A stretch of DNA of 64,000 bases, taken from NCBI GenBank assembly GCA_002746885.1, contig PDRS01000006.1, forward strand, positions 1 to 64,000, in the 5' to 3' direction. Source of the stretch: Candidatus Saccharimonadota bacterium. GTDB taxonomy: Bacteria; Patescibacteriota; Saccharimonadia; Saccharimonadales; UBA4665. This document shows positions 25,437 through 33,227 of this stretch, piece after piece (the stretch's first letter is position 1; each line of letters begins with the position of its first letter). Under the pieces are notes generated by a model that was given only the letters and a program-made list of their open reading frames with translations, was not told where the DNA came from and searched no databases. Made by a program: the position numbers and the translations under genes.

Positions 25437-26141
25437 CTAGCTAATAGCCGCGCCGAAAGCGTAACCAACGGCATAGGTAATAGCCATGGCGAGTGCACCG
25501 CCCACGAGAACGCGCACCACCGCAGCACGCTTATTTGCGCCGCCGTACACAGCGCCATAGTAGCCAGTCAAAGACAAACCTATCACCACCGCAACGAGTG
25601 TTATCGGTATGCGCGTTTCATCTGGCGAAAGTACTGCTGCCAGCAACGGCACCGCGGCACCAAAACCAAAGGAAAAGAACGAGGCCATTCCAGCTGTCAC
25701 TGGGTTTGTTAAGTCGTCTTCATCGAGCTTGAGTTCAGTTTCCACATGCGCACGAATAGGGTCAACCGCCGAAAGCTCTTTCGCAAACTGCCGCGCTGTT
25801 TGAGGCGACACACCTTTTTGCTCATAGTACCTCGCGAGGTCTTGTAGCTGCCCTGCCGGATCGGCTTTGAGCAGTGCTTTCTCGCGTTTGATAAATGCGC
25901 GTTCGACATCACGCTGCGTACTTACCGAAACGTACTCGCCGAGCGCCATACTGATTGCTCCCGCTATCAACCCGGCGAGCCCAGCAGTAAAAATGGCGCC
26001 TTTGTTGTTCGTCGCACCCGCCACCCCAAAAATTAAGCCAGCCGTACTAACAACCCCGTCATTGGCGCCAAGCACGGCAGCGCGTAAGCCATTGAGTTTA
26101 TTATTGTGCGAAAGCGTTCGCTTGTTTTCGGGTTCGCTCAT
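25437..26141 (-). CDS. VIT1/CCC1 family iron/manganese transporter
   Basis: This 234-residue membrane protein starts at ATG 26141, where GAGGAG lies just upstream; a longer frame would run into tRNA-Val. Helix 1 has the family signature LNGLRAAVLGANDGVVSTAG and helix 2 ISMALGEYVSVSTQRD. A charged cytoplasmic helical insert with several Glu (REKALLKADPAGQLQDLARY) follows, as in VIT1 where it binds Fe2+. Three more helices complete the fold. In bacteria the family exports or stores Fe2+/Mn2+; the metal here is not certain. Confidence 0.9.
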   Translation of the reverse strand: MSEPENKRTLSHNNKLNGLRAAVLGANDGVVSTAGLIFGVAGATNNKGAIFTAGLAGLIAGAISMALGEYVSVSTQRDVERAFIKREKALLKADPAGQLQDLARYYEQKGVSPQTARQFAKELSAVDPIRAHVETELKLDEDDLTNPVTAGMASFFSFGFGAAVPLLAAVLSPDETRIPITLVAVVIGLSLTGYYGAVYGGANKRAAVVRVLVGGALAMAITYAVGYAFGAAIS

Positions 26142-26225
26142 GAACTCCTCACGTACGCTATGTGTTGCGCAGCGTTTTGATAATGTATACTTTTCTGCTT
26201 GACCAGACCTCGATGCCATCAAGCT

Positions 26226-26302
26226 TGGTGGGATTGGAGGGGCTCGAACCCCCGACTTCAGCAATGTGAATGCTGCGCTCTAGCCAACTGAGCTACAATC
26301 CC
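26226..26302 (-). tRNA. tRNA-Val (anticodon CAC)
   Basis: The acceptor GGGATTG pairs with CAATCCC, discriminator A, and CCA is encoded. The anticodon arm CAGCA-TTCACAT-TGCTG gives CAC. A TATAGT box lies about 10 bases upstream on the minus strand. Confidence 0.94.
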
Positions 26303-26381
26303 TCTTCGTTCTACTATAGCACTTTGCGCGCAATCAACCCACTCGCGATTACCCAAAAAACGCCGCCATACACACGAGCCG

Positions 26382-26555
26382 CTACTGCGGAGTTGCCGTT
26401 GCGAGATGCCACAAACCGCAGTGGCGGCAACGGTAAGCGCGCGGGCGCGAACCATACCAATACTGGCTCGCTGTGGCAGTAGCTTCTGCTTGCTTTTTCG
26501 TATCAAAAGCTATTTTTTCTGCGCACGGCAGTGTCGTTTCGTGTGGTTCATTCAT
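26382..26555 (-). CDS. Small zinc-ribbon protein, 57 residues
   Basis: The frame from ATG 26555 to TAG at 26382 encodes a protein beginning MNEPHETTLPCAEKIAFDTK and ending AYRCRHCGLWHLATATPQ. One Cys near the start (C11), the pair C43-x2-C46 and H50 make a likely zinc site. The pattern Cys..Lys..Phe..Ala.., then YRCxxCGxWHL, is that of a family of small conserved bacterial proteins of unknown function, possibly RNA- or ribosome-associated. It is downstream of the alpha-glucosidase gene and upstream of tRNA-Val. No clear ribosome site or -10 box is visible. Confidence 0.7.
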   Translation of the reverse strand: MNEPHETTLPCAEKIAFDTKKQAEATATASQYWYGSRPRAYRCRHCGLWHLATATPQ

Positions 26556-26580
26556 ATCTGTGACGGCACATTCCCTTCAG

Positions 26581-26603
26581 TTTGGGAGGACAGTCCTCCC
26601 AAA
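26581..26603. repeat. Dispersed palindrome, copy 3 (intergenic)
   Basis: TTTGGGAGGAC and its exact inverse flank a central A (26592), giving 11-base perfect arms. It lies 15 bases after the alpha-glucosidase stop, between that gene and the zinc-ribbon gene. It could serve as a transcript end. Confidence 0.8.
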
Positions 26604-26618
26604 ATCGTTTTACTTACA

Positions 26619-28247
26619 TTACGCGGGGTTTGCATTGGTGATGATGGCGGCTTCATAAGGACGGAGTTTTACGACGTTTTTGCGGGTCATTTTCGGGAGT
26701 TGAGCGGGGTTTGAAGCAGTTATGACGCGGTCGCCTGGAGAGGCTTGGTAGTTGCGGCGGCGGTTAGAAAAATTGAGCACCACTTGCAGGCGTTCGCCGT
26801 GCAAAACCCGCTCAAACACAAACAAATGTGCGTTGTCGGGCTCAAGCGTGCGGTAACTGCCTTGTTGCAGAGTTTCGCTCGACGCGCGCAGGTTCAAAAG
26901 CGTTTTGTAAAGTGCAAAAAATGAGCTCGCGTCGTTTACCTGCGCAGCGACATTACACGTCTGGTAACTGCCGGCAAGCGGCAACCATGGCTTCGCCTGA
27001 CTAAACCCAGCATACATGCCGCCGTCCCACTGCATGGGCGTGCGCTCAGGATCGCGCCCTTTTCCTAAGCCAGGCTTGATGCGGTTGAGCGGATCTTGTT
27101 CAGCATCTGGCGGGACAATGCCATTTTTCATGCCAAGTTCATCGCCATAGTACAGCACGGGAAGACCGGGCAATGTCGCTTGCAACACCGCAATCAGGCG
27201 AGCTTGCCGGTCGCCTAGGCGCGAAACCAGCCGCGGCTGGTCATGGTTGCCAAAGCAATAGACTGGCACATGCTCTGCGGGGTTTGTGAAGCTCTGAAAT
27301 TCGGTGATAAAGTTACGAAAGCTCGACGCCGTAAACTCACGCCCAATTCCTTCAAAATTAAACGGCATGCTGACGGCTGGATTTACGTTATAAAAGCCCA
27401 GATACTGGTCGCGAGTGGTGTACACACCGTCGGGATAGTCTTCGAAAATCATGATCCGGTCATCGTACTGCTCTACGACATCAGTAAGCCCGCGCAGGTA
27501 GTTGAAAAGCTGCGGCCCAAATCGGCTATGCACATGCAGCAGGGCCGCGTAAGGGTCAGCTTCTGGTTCGTCGACAAAACTGGGATTGAACGGATCATTT
27601 CGCAGATGTTTGTCTTTAGAAATCCAGCGGACAGCGTCTGCCCGTATACCGTCTACGCCCCGCCTGAACCAAAATTCCAGCACGGCTTGCATCTCGCGGC
27701 GTACTGCTGGGTTATCCCAGTTCAGATCCGGTTGCTCTTTTAAAAACGTATGTAAATAGTACTGCTCGGTCGTTTCGTCCCACTGCCAGGCAGAACCGCC
27801 AAATATACTAAGCCAGTTGTTTGGCGGCGAACCGTCAGGTTTGGGATCTCGCCATACATAATAGTCGCGTTTTGGGTCGTCGCGCGAACTGGCAGATGCC
27901 ACAAACCACGGATGCTGACTAGAGGTGTGATTTGGCACAAAATCTATCATGACCTTTATGGCGCGTGCGTGCGCCTCGCGTATCAGCTCGTCGAAATCTT
28001 GCAGCGTACCGAACAGCGGGTCTACATTGCAGTAATCGCTCACATCATATCCAAAGTCCGCCATAGGGCTTGGGAAAAACGGCGACAGCCATATGGCATC
28101 CACGCCAAGCGAATACGCCTCGCCCTTCAGGTACGGCAAACGCTGAATAATACCGCGCAAATCCCCTACTCCGTCCCCGTTGCTATCCTGAAAACTACGC
28201 GGATATATCTGATAAATCGTATTGACTTGTTTCCATGTTTTTTTCAT
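26619..28247 (-). CDS. Alpha-glucosidase, GH13 family
   Basis: This 542-residue TIM-barrel glycosidase resembles oligo-1,6-glucosidase and trehalose-6-phosphate hydrolase. Conserved regions: DFVPNHTSSQHPWF (region I), the nucleophile Asp in GIRADAVRW (region II), the acid Glu in MIFEDYPDG (region III) and FGNHDQPRLVSR (region IV). It has no signal peptide, so it acts in the cytoplasm. AGGA lies 8 bases before the ATG. It follows the trehalase gene with an 88-base gap and probably shares its transcript. The exact substrate (maltose, isomaltose, sucrose or trehalose-related) cannot be read from the sequence. Confidence 0.9.
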   Translation of the reverse strand: MKKTWKQVNTIYQIYPRSFQDSNGDGVGDLRGIIQRLPYLKGEAYSLGVDAIWLSPFFPSPMADFGYDVSDYCNVDPLFGTLQDFDELIREAHARAIKVMIDFVPNHTSSQHPWFVASASSRDDPKRDYYVWRDPKPDGSPPNNWLSIFGGSAWQWDETTEQYYLHTFLKEQPDLNWDNPAVRREMQAVLEFWFRRGVDGIRADAVRWISKDKHLRNDPFNPSFVDEPEADPYAALLHVHSRFGPQLFNYLRGLTDVVEQYDDRIMIFEDYPDGVYTTRDQYLGFYNVNPAVSMPFNFEGIGREFTASSFRNFITEFQSFTNPAEHVPVYCFGNHDQPRLVSRLGDRQARLIAVLQATLPGLPVLYYGDELGMKNGIVPPDAEQDPLNRIKPGLGKGRDPERTPMQWDGGMYAGFSQAKPWLPLAGSYQTCNVAAQVNDASSFFALYKTLLNLRASSETLQQGSYRTLEPDNAHLFVFERVLHGERLQVVLNFSNRRRNYQASPGDRVITASNPAQLPKMTRKNVVKLRPYEAAIITNANPA

Positions 28248-28335
28248 TGTGTTTTCCTGCTTTGTTTTCAGTATACACTACGCCGCACTGACAGCATACG
28301 CCCGCGAACAGCACTGTTTTATGCCAAGCCTAGCC

Positions 28336-29661
28336 TCACTGTGCGCAGCTCGAACCGTGGGCGTTTGGCTTCGGCTCTTTGTCTATAAATTCTTGGCAAA
28401 AGCGCTCAAAGACAGCGTTCGTCCAACCGAAACCGGTTTGACTTGGGTATACGCCTTTTTGGGGCGGCTTTTCGGGGTTCACGACATTGTACTTTTCCAG
28501 GAACACGCCGTTTTTATGAAACCAATCAAGGTTTGTGCGCAACCATTTTTTAGCAATCCGTTCGGCATCTGCGCGGTAGCCGTATTTGAGCAAGCCCTCG
28601 ACAACTATGAAATGGAGCGGCGCCCAACCATTTGGGTACGCCCACTGTACTGGCATTGCGCCAGGAACATACTGTCCGAGCGGCAAAGCGTCGGTGGTCG
28701 CGAGCCCGCCTCGGTTCTCAAACCGGCGCAGCGCTTTGACGAGAGCCGCCGCCCGTTTTTCGCTCACCATGCCTGCCCACATCGGAAAATACGTCGCCAA
28801 ACTACTCACCGGCCCGCGGCGATGCTTTTTATATTCATAGTCATAGTACAACCCGCGCGTTTGATCCCACATGAGATCATTCATGGTCTTTTTGCGCGTT
28901 TCGGCTGCAGCCGTCCAGCGCTCGGCAGCTGGTTCGTCGCCAGTCAGGTGCGCAGTTTTCGCAAAGTCTGTTTCGTATTTGTAGAGCAGCGCATTGAGAT
29001 CGACCGGCGCATATGCAAGAGCGCGGCGACCAAAGCGCGGCGTCATATCCCAACCGCTTTCTGCTTCGGCAAGATCGTGCAGGTGGTTGATGTCGTAATA
29101 TCGGCTCAGTCCCTTGTACACCAATCGTTCGTTCGGTTTTTTCGTGCCGCACCAGACCACGCGATACTCTTCTTCGGCAACCGCCATGGCCTTTTGCAGC
29201 CAGGTTTTATCGAGTGCATAGGCGTTGTACACGTCGAAAATAAAGCTTGTCAACATGGGCGGCTGAGAGCGGCCAGTCAAATAGGTGCGCGAAGCATTTG
29301 GAATAACGCAAAAACGCCCAAACATATACATAAGGTTGTCGAGCATGCCCATGACAAGCTCGCGGTGCTCTTCGTCGAGCATGCCTTGCACCATGAAATA
29401 ACTATCCCAGTAGTACATTTCGTTGTAGTCAAAACTCGCAGTTTCCTCAAAACTAGGCACAAGGTACGGATGCGGCATTCCGAGCAGACTTTCATCGTCT
29501 TTTGGGTGGAAGCGTTCAAGTTTCGACCAGTACGCGGCAATGTATTCGCGAGCCTCTTTCGCCTCTTCTGCTGAAATATCTTTGTGGCGAATAGGCATGA
29601 GGCGGCGAGCCGCTTGTTCGGCGGCCGAGAGAGCTTTTTCCAGTAGGTCCTTATCGCGCAT
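28336..29661 (-). CDS. Trehalase, GH37 family
   Basis: Trehalase splits trehalose into two glucose units. The 441-residue product has the signatures FDYNEMYYWDSYF, the catalytic Asp region ESGWDMTPRFG and the second signature VQWAYPNGWAPLHF, with the late FLEKYNVVNP and GFGWTNAVF. There is no signal peptide, so trehalose or a derivative must be imported. Upstream, TACGCT lies six bases before the ATG. With the GH13 gene it forms a small sugar-degradation unit. Confidence 0.92.
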   Translation of the reverse strand: MRDKDLLEKALSAAEQAARRLMPIRHKDISAEEAKEAREYIAAYWSKLERFHPKDDESLLGMPHPYLVPSFEETASFDYNEMYYWDSYFMVQGMLDEEHRELVMGMLDNLMYMFGRFCVIPNASRTYLTGRSQPPMLTSFIFDVYNAYALDKTWLQKAMAVAEEEYRVVWCGTKKPNERLVYKGLSRYYDINHLHDLAEAESGWDMTPRFGRRALAYAPVDLNALLYKYETDFAKTAHLTGDEPAAERWTAAAETRKKTMNDLMWDQTRGLYYDYEYKKHRRGPVSSLATYFPMWAGMVSEKRAAALVKALRRFENRGGLATTDALPLGQYVPGAMPVQWAYPNGWAPLHFIVVEGLLKYGYRADAERIAKKWLRTNLDWFHKNGVFLEKYNVVNPEKPPQKGVYPSQTGFGWTNAVFERFCQEFIDKEPKPNAHGSSCAQ

Positions 29662-29721
29662 GCCTTAAGCGTATCCTGCTAAGAATATATAGTCAACGAA
29701 GTAACAGCGAACTCCCGCACG

Positions 29722-30288
29722 TCATTTATCGCCGGCGGTAGATGTTCCGCCGCCGAGACGCCGCTTTGACGGGTTTTCGTGGTTGTACAGCACTTGGTGC
29801 AATATACCCATGACAACCTTGGCTTCTTCGTAGCTCATGCCAATACGAGAAACGGTGAGCGGTTCGGCATCGGGCCCCACGGTTTGCGAAAAGCTGATCA
29901 CAACGCCTTGCTTGTTCGAAACGATTTCAACATTGTCGCTATACATAACGCGCGGGTCCAGCATGACCATCATAGCCGCGGCGCGCTTCATGTCACCCTC
30001 GTCGTGTTTGTGGTCGTGGTCGTGCTCGGAGTCGCGGTGCAGCTCGTAGCCTGCTAGCTTCCACAGCTCATCGGCCGCTGCGTCATCGTCCAGACCAAAG
30101 TGGCTGATGAGCAGCATGAGAATGTCCTCGCTCGGGCGAGCTTTGCCAGCCTCTATGCTTTGCAGCTGTACTTCGTCGATTTCCACCGCACCAGAAACCT
30201 CGCCAACACTTTCGCGGTGCTGTTCACGCAGCTTGCGTAATTTTGCGCCAAGCGATCTGTATGGGTTTGGTGTGTTGTGATTTGCCAT
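29722..30288 (-). CDS. XRE-type HTH protein with His/Asp-rich linker and DUF3467-like domain
   Basis: This encodes 188 residues. Residues 12-80 form a Cro/C1-type HTH (LGAKLRKLREQHRESVGEVS, IEAGKARPSEDILMLLISHF). Next comes a His/Asp stretch (HRDSEHDHDHKHDEGD) that looks like a metal-binding segment. Residues 110-175 resemble DUF3467 (MYSDNVEIVSNKQGVVISFS, RIGMSYEEAKVVMGILHQVL). It is divergent from murB with a 65-base shared promoter region and may regulate it or itself. TAAAAT lies 8 bases before the ATG. Ligand and targets unknown. Confidence 0.75.
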   Translation of the reverse strand: MANHNTPNPYRSLGAKLRKLREQHRESVGEVSGAVEIDEVQLQSIEAGKARPSEDILMLLISHFGLDDDAAADELWKLAGYELHRDSEHDHDHKHDEGDMKRAAAMMVMLDPRVMYSDNVEIVSNKQGVVISFSQTVGPDAEPLTVSRIGMSYEEAKVVMGILHQVLYNHENPSKRRLGGGTSTAGDK

Positions 30289-30341
30289 AGGTTTCTATTT
30301 TACCTCTGTTAAGCTTTGTGCGCAAGTCGCCGTAAAACGTG

Positions 30342-30347
30342 TATACT
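30342..30347 (+). promoter_or_regulatory. -10 box of murB (leaderless)
   Basis: TATACT, 6 bases (GAACGT), then the ATG at 30354. The spacing is the same as in galU. A GTG at 30339 in the same frame would lie upstream of the -10 box and is therefore unlikely as the start. Confidence 0.6.
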
Positions 30348-30353
30348 GAACGT

Positions 30354-31385
30354 ATGCTCACCATAGAACAACACGTTTCACTTGCACAGCATTCCACCAT
30401 GCGGCTAGGAGGAGAGGCAAGTTATCTTGCGGAAGTTCACACACGCGACGAACTGAAAGAAGCCGTGCTGTGGGCGCAAGAAAAACAGCTGCCCATGATT
30501 ATGATTGGCGGCGGTAGTAACATTATATGGCGCGACGAAGGCTTCCCTGGTCTCGTCATGGTAAACCGCATATTGGGCTACGACGAATACGTGTCGCTAG
30601 ACAGCCATTTTATAACTGTCGGGGCGGGCGAAATCTGGGACACAGTCGTGGGCCGCAGCGTCGCCGCCGGACTCACTGGCATAGAGGCGCTTAGTCTCAT
30701 ACCTGGGACAGCTGGCGCAACTCCCGTACAAAATGTCGGAGCATACGGTCAGGATATTTCCCAAGTCATCACCAGCATAGAAGTGTTCGATAAAACCACC
30801 GGACAGCTGACTACCGTTCCGCCCGAAGCATGCGGCTTTGCTTACCGCCAAAGTAAGTTTCAGACCGAATATCGCGACCGTTTTTTTATAACCGCCATTA
30901 CGCTACACCTGACGGCGAGCGCACCTGCCCCTCCCTTTTATAGCGCTGTCGAAAAGTATTTGTCGGAACACCCTGTAGACGGCGCTGTCACTTCGCGCCA
31001 CATACGAGACGCCGTCATCGCAATACGCGAAGCCAAACTGCCAGACCCAAGCGTGGTTGCAAATTGCGGATCGTTTTTTGGTAATCCCATTTTGGACGAC
31101 AGAAGGTACTATGAGCTACGCGAAGAACATCCCGCCATGCCTGGCTGGCAGGGCGATGACGGCCGCGTCAAGATTCCCGCTGCATGGTTGGTCGAGCAAG
31201 TGGGCTACAAAGACGTGCACGACAGTAAGCGCGGCATGGCAACGTGGCCGACGCAACCACTCGTGCTCGTCAACGAGCGTGCAACATCTACCGCCGACCT
31301 GATTGCCTTCCGCGACGAAATCACCGCGGCTGTTCAGGCACGGTTCGGCATAACGCTGCATCAAGAACCTGTCTTGCTTCCGTAA
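30354..31385 (+). CDS. murB: UDP-N-acetylmuramate dehydrogenase
   Basis: MurB reduces enolpyruvyl-UDP-GlcNAc to UDP-MurNAc in the cytoplasm, the second committed step of peptidoglycan synthesis; MurA, the first, is encoded at 52351. The 343-residue product has the FAD-binding N-terminal segment STMRLGG, IMIGGGSNI and IPGTAGATPVQNVGAYGQDI, then FAYRQSKFQ, and GSFFGNPIL with the catalytic Ser. Length and the GYKDVHDSKRGMATWPTQPL segment fit the longer type I (E. coli-like) form. Confidence 0.94.
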   Translation: MLTIEQHVSLAQHSTMRLGGEASYLAEVHTRDELKEAVLWAQEKQLPMIMIGGGSNIIWRDEGFPGLVMVNRILGYDEYVSLDSHFITVGAGEIWDTVVGRSVAAGLTGIEALSLIPGTAGATPVQNVGAYGQDISQVITSIEVFDKTTGQLTTVPPEACGFAYRQSKFQTEYRDRFFITAITLHLTASAPAPPFYSAVEKYLSEHPVDGAVTSRHIRDAVIAIREAKLPDPSVVANCGSFFGNPILDDRRYYELREEHPAMPGWQGDDGRVKIPAAWLVEQVGYKDVHDSKRGMATWPTQPLVLVNERATSTADLIAFRDEITAAVQARFGITLHQEPVLLP

Positions 31386-31436
31386 GCCTGCGCGCATTTC
31401 CCGCACGCAATAAAGCAGCGTGTTTGCGCGCAGCCG

Positions 31437-31481
31437 AAATCGGAGTTAAATCGGATTTAAATCGGAGTTAACTCCGATTTT
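31437..31481. terminator. Triple repeat ending in a perfect palindrome after murB
   Basis: Three units of AAATCGGA(G/T)TT follow each other. The third continues into its own inverse, giving a perfect 22-base palindrome at 31459-31480 (9-base stem, loop TTAA) followed by TT. It probably terminates the murB transcript; the repetition is unusual. Confidence 0.6.
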
Positions 31482-31565
31482 CAACCCAACACTACCACCT
31501 GCGCTCGCTTCGAAAAGCCGTTCGAGCCGCTCGTCTGCGATAACCAAAGAAACCCCGCACTCTGG

Positions 31566-31571
31566 TAGTAT
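31566..31571 (+). promoter_or_regulatory. -10 box of the small-ORF/HAD unit (leaderless)
   Basis: TAGTAT, 6 bases (GAATAC), then GTG at 31578. Confidence 0.5.
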
Positions 31572-31577
31572 GAATAC

Positions 31578-31715
31578 GTGGCGGCTGGGATTATACTCGG
31601 ACTTTTGTCGGCGCTCGCTGCGGGCGTGTGTTTGGTTTTGATCAAAAGCCGCGGCGAACATAGCGGTACATCTGTGTCATTGATGGTAAGTACTGGGAGG
31701 TTTCTGGCGCAGTGA
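31578..31715 (+). CDS. Small membrane protein upstream of the HAD gene
   Basis: This is a 45-residue frame from GTG 31578. A hydrophobic segment (AAGIILGLLSALAAGVCLVL) is followed by a polar tail. Its TGA overlaps the GTG of the next gene (GTGA), so translation of the HAD protein is coupled to it. The -10 box at fixed spacing supports the GTG. A 26-base part of it (31615-31640) is repeated exactly after the HAD gene. It may be a truncated copy of a membrane protein that now acts mainly as a translated leader. Confidence 0.5.
   Translation: MAAGIILGLLSALAAGVCLVLIKSRGEHSGTSVSLMVSTGRFLAQ
31615..31640. repeat. 26-base direct repeat, left copy
   Basis: It is identical to 32465-32490. It lies inside the small membrane ORF, covering the codons for SLAAGVCLVL-like residues; the right copy begins 3 bases after the HAD stop. 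Confidence 0.8.
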
Positions 31716-32461
31716 ACGATATACGTCTCGTTGTTACTGATATAGACGGAACGCTCGTGCCAAACCATGGGCATGAGCCGTCGCCCGCGGTTCATGAAGC
31801 GATTCGTCGGCTTCAGTCTGCGGGTGTTCATGTTGCGATAGCATCGGCGAGACCGGCGGGGTATGCTCAAGATTTGGTCAGTGCGGCTGGACTTCACGGC
31901 CCGCAAGTCATAGATGGCGGAGCTACAATTTATGATTTTGACAGCGGCGAGGCTTTGAGCAAAAAGTGGTTCGATGTAGCCAGGCTGCGCAAAATTGTCG
32001 CGACGCTGCAGCAGCACGCGCTCGTTATTGACGCGTTTCCTGATTTTAAAGTGGTGCCGATTGAGGTGTTTAGTATTGACTCTATTGTCGAGCCTGCCCC
32101 GTATGTGTATGCAAAGATACGAGAGTCTTCGCATGACGAGGTTTGGCAAGCGCTCATGCCTATCGCAGGCATTGATTTTCAGGTCGTTGCTGTCGAGCCA
32201 GGCTATGAGCACGTCCAGGTGTGCGATCAGGCTGCGACGAAGCAACACGGTGTCGAACGTCTACAACGCCTACTCGGCGTGTCGGCCGCGCAAACGCTGG
32301 CGATTGGCGACGCCGACAATGATTTGGCGTTATTTGCCGCTGCCGATGAGCGGGTGGCTATGGGCAACGCGACTGCTACCGTCAAACAAGCAGCGACCTA
32401 TATCACCGATAGCGTTGATGACGATGGTTGGGTATCGGCGATGAAACATTTCGGTCTTTAG
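31712..32461 (+). CDS. HAD superfamily phosphatase (Cof type)
   Basis: This 249-residue hydrolase has motif I DIDGT (D10, D12), motif II in VAIASAR, Lys in TKQHGVERL and motif IV GDADNDLALF. The C2b cap between residues 80 and 180 places it in the Cof/sugar-phosphatase group. Its GTG start overlaps the small ORF stop. The gene is enclosed by a 26-base exact direct repeat, suggesting that it was inserted as a cassette or arose by a local duplication. The substrate is probably a sugar phosphate or nucleotide, not determinable here. Confidence 0.9.
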   Translation: MNDIRLVVTDIDGTLVPNHGHEPSPAVHEAIRRLQSAGVHVAIASARPAGYAQDLVSAAGLHGPQVIDGGATIYDFDSGEALSKKWFDVARLRKIVATLQQHALVIDAFPDFKVVPIEVFSIDSIVEPAPYVYAKIRESSHDEVWQALMPIAGIDFQVVAVEPGYEHVQVCDQAATKQHGVERLQRLLGVSAAQTLAIGDADNDLALFAAADERVAMGNATATVKQAATYITDSVDDDGWVSAMKHFGL

Positions 32462-32464
32462 CAA

Positions 32465-32490
32465 TCGCTGCGGGCGTGTGTTTGGTTTTG
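32465..32490. repeat. 26-base direct repeat, right copy
   Basis: It is identical to 31615-31640. If the two recombined, the HAD gene would be lost and the small ORF would end a few codons later with TGA. Confidence 0.8.
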
Positions 32491-32521
32491 TGATGTCTCT
32501 GTACCAACAACATAAACTTTT

Positions 32522-33169
32522 TCAGTCTATATCAGGCAAGGGTAGATATACTTTTTTCGGCGGATTGTAACCACCGTTTTCTTCGTACCATTTGTTTGCC
32601 TTCTCCCACTTAACTTTTAATTCTTTGCGAGTGCTATTTAACGGGTCGTTTTTGATATTATTCAACGCACTATCAGTGGCGAGATACCTGAACAACGTCG
32701 GGACGTCCATAAGGCGACCGTTTATTAACGCGTTAGCACTTTTTATAATTTTATGGTCATTGGTAAGTAGGATTAGGTCTTTGTTATTTTGGCACAGCAG
32801 GATACACCCATAATCAGCCAGTGAGATAGCATTCATTTTAATTGATTTTATCCTGCCCTTTTTATCTTCATACAAAAATTCGTTATGTTTGGTTTTATCA
32901 CCGACGATGTCATCTTCCAGGATCCTGCGAACATTATCATAATGAATGTTCGGTATCTCCAGCCCATTATCTTTAGTCTTGCATAACTCCTGAAAAACTG
33001 ATTGAGAAACAAAATATTCAACATCACCATACCATCTTGACAGTTCATAAATCGTGTCAATGCCGGTGTTGTCCGCAACCTTTTCTAGCTCTATGTAAGC
33101 ACTGGTATCTAGGAGTATTTTGATTCTAGCATCGCACGCAGCTAAGAGCTCAGCGTTATGATTATTCAT
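32522..33169 (-). CDS. PIN-domain protein
   Basis: This 215-residue probable ribonuclease has a PIN core: Asp in ILLDTSAYIELEK, acidic residues in VFQELCKTKD, Asp in AISLADYGCILLC and Asp in LILLTNDHKIIKS. The C-terminal 50 residues are extra and basic. The sequence is AT-rich against its neighbours, which suggests recent acquisition. No antitoxin-like small gene is adjacent, so it is not an obvious VapBC pair. The promoter TATAAT is 6 bases before the ATG. Confidence 0.75.
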   Translation of the reverse strand: MNNHNAELLAACDARIKILLDTSAYIELEKVADNTGIDTIYELSRWYGDVEYFVSQSVFQELCKTKDNGLEIPNIHYDNVRRILEDDIVGDKTKHNEFLYEDKKGRIKSIKMNAISLADYGCILLCQNNKDLILLTNDHKIIKSANALINGRLMDVPTLFRYLATDSALNNIKNDPLNSTRKELKVKWEKANKWYEENGGYNPPKKVYLPLPDID

Positions 33170-33175
33170 GCAATT

Positions 33176-33181
33176 ATTATA
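33176..33181 (-). promoter_or_regulatory. -10 box of the PIN gene (leaderless)
   Basis: Consensus TATAAT on the minus strand, 6 bases, then the ATG at 33169. Confidence 0.6.
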
Positions 33182-33227
33182 AACCTACACGTCATATAGT
33201 ACGTGATTGGTTTGTGCTTGCGGCGTG

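Noticed and set aside
28222..29574. A 450-codon open frame on the plus strand
   Set aside because: It is the antisense shadow of trehalase and part of the alpha-glucosidase start; low-complexity composition and no motifs.
31481..32248. A 255-codon frame antisense to the HAD gene
   Set aside because: The HAD motifs on the plus strand are unambiguous; the antisense product is basic and featureless.
32522..33169. Toxin-antitoxin pair (VapC-like)
   Set aside because: The PIN protein is longer than VapC and no antitoxin-sized gene lies next to it; the adjacent cupin and HAD genes have their own promoters or partners.
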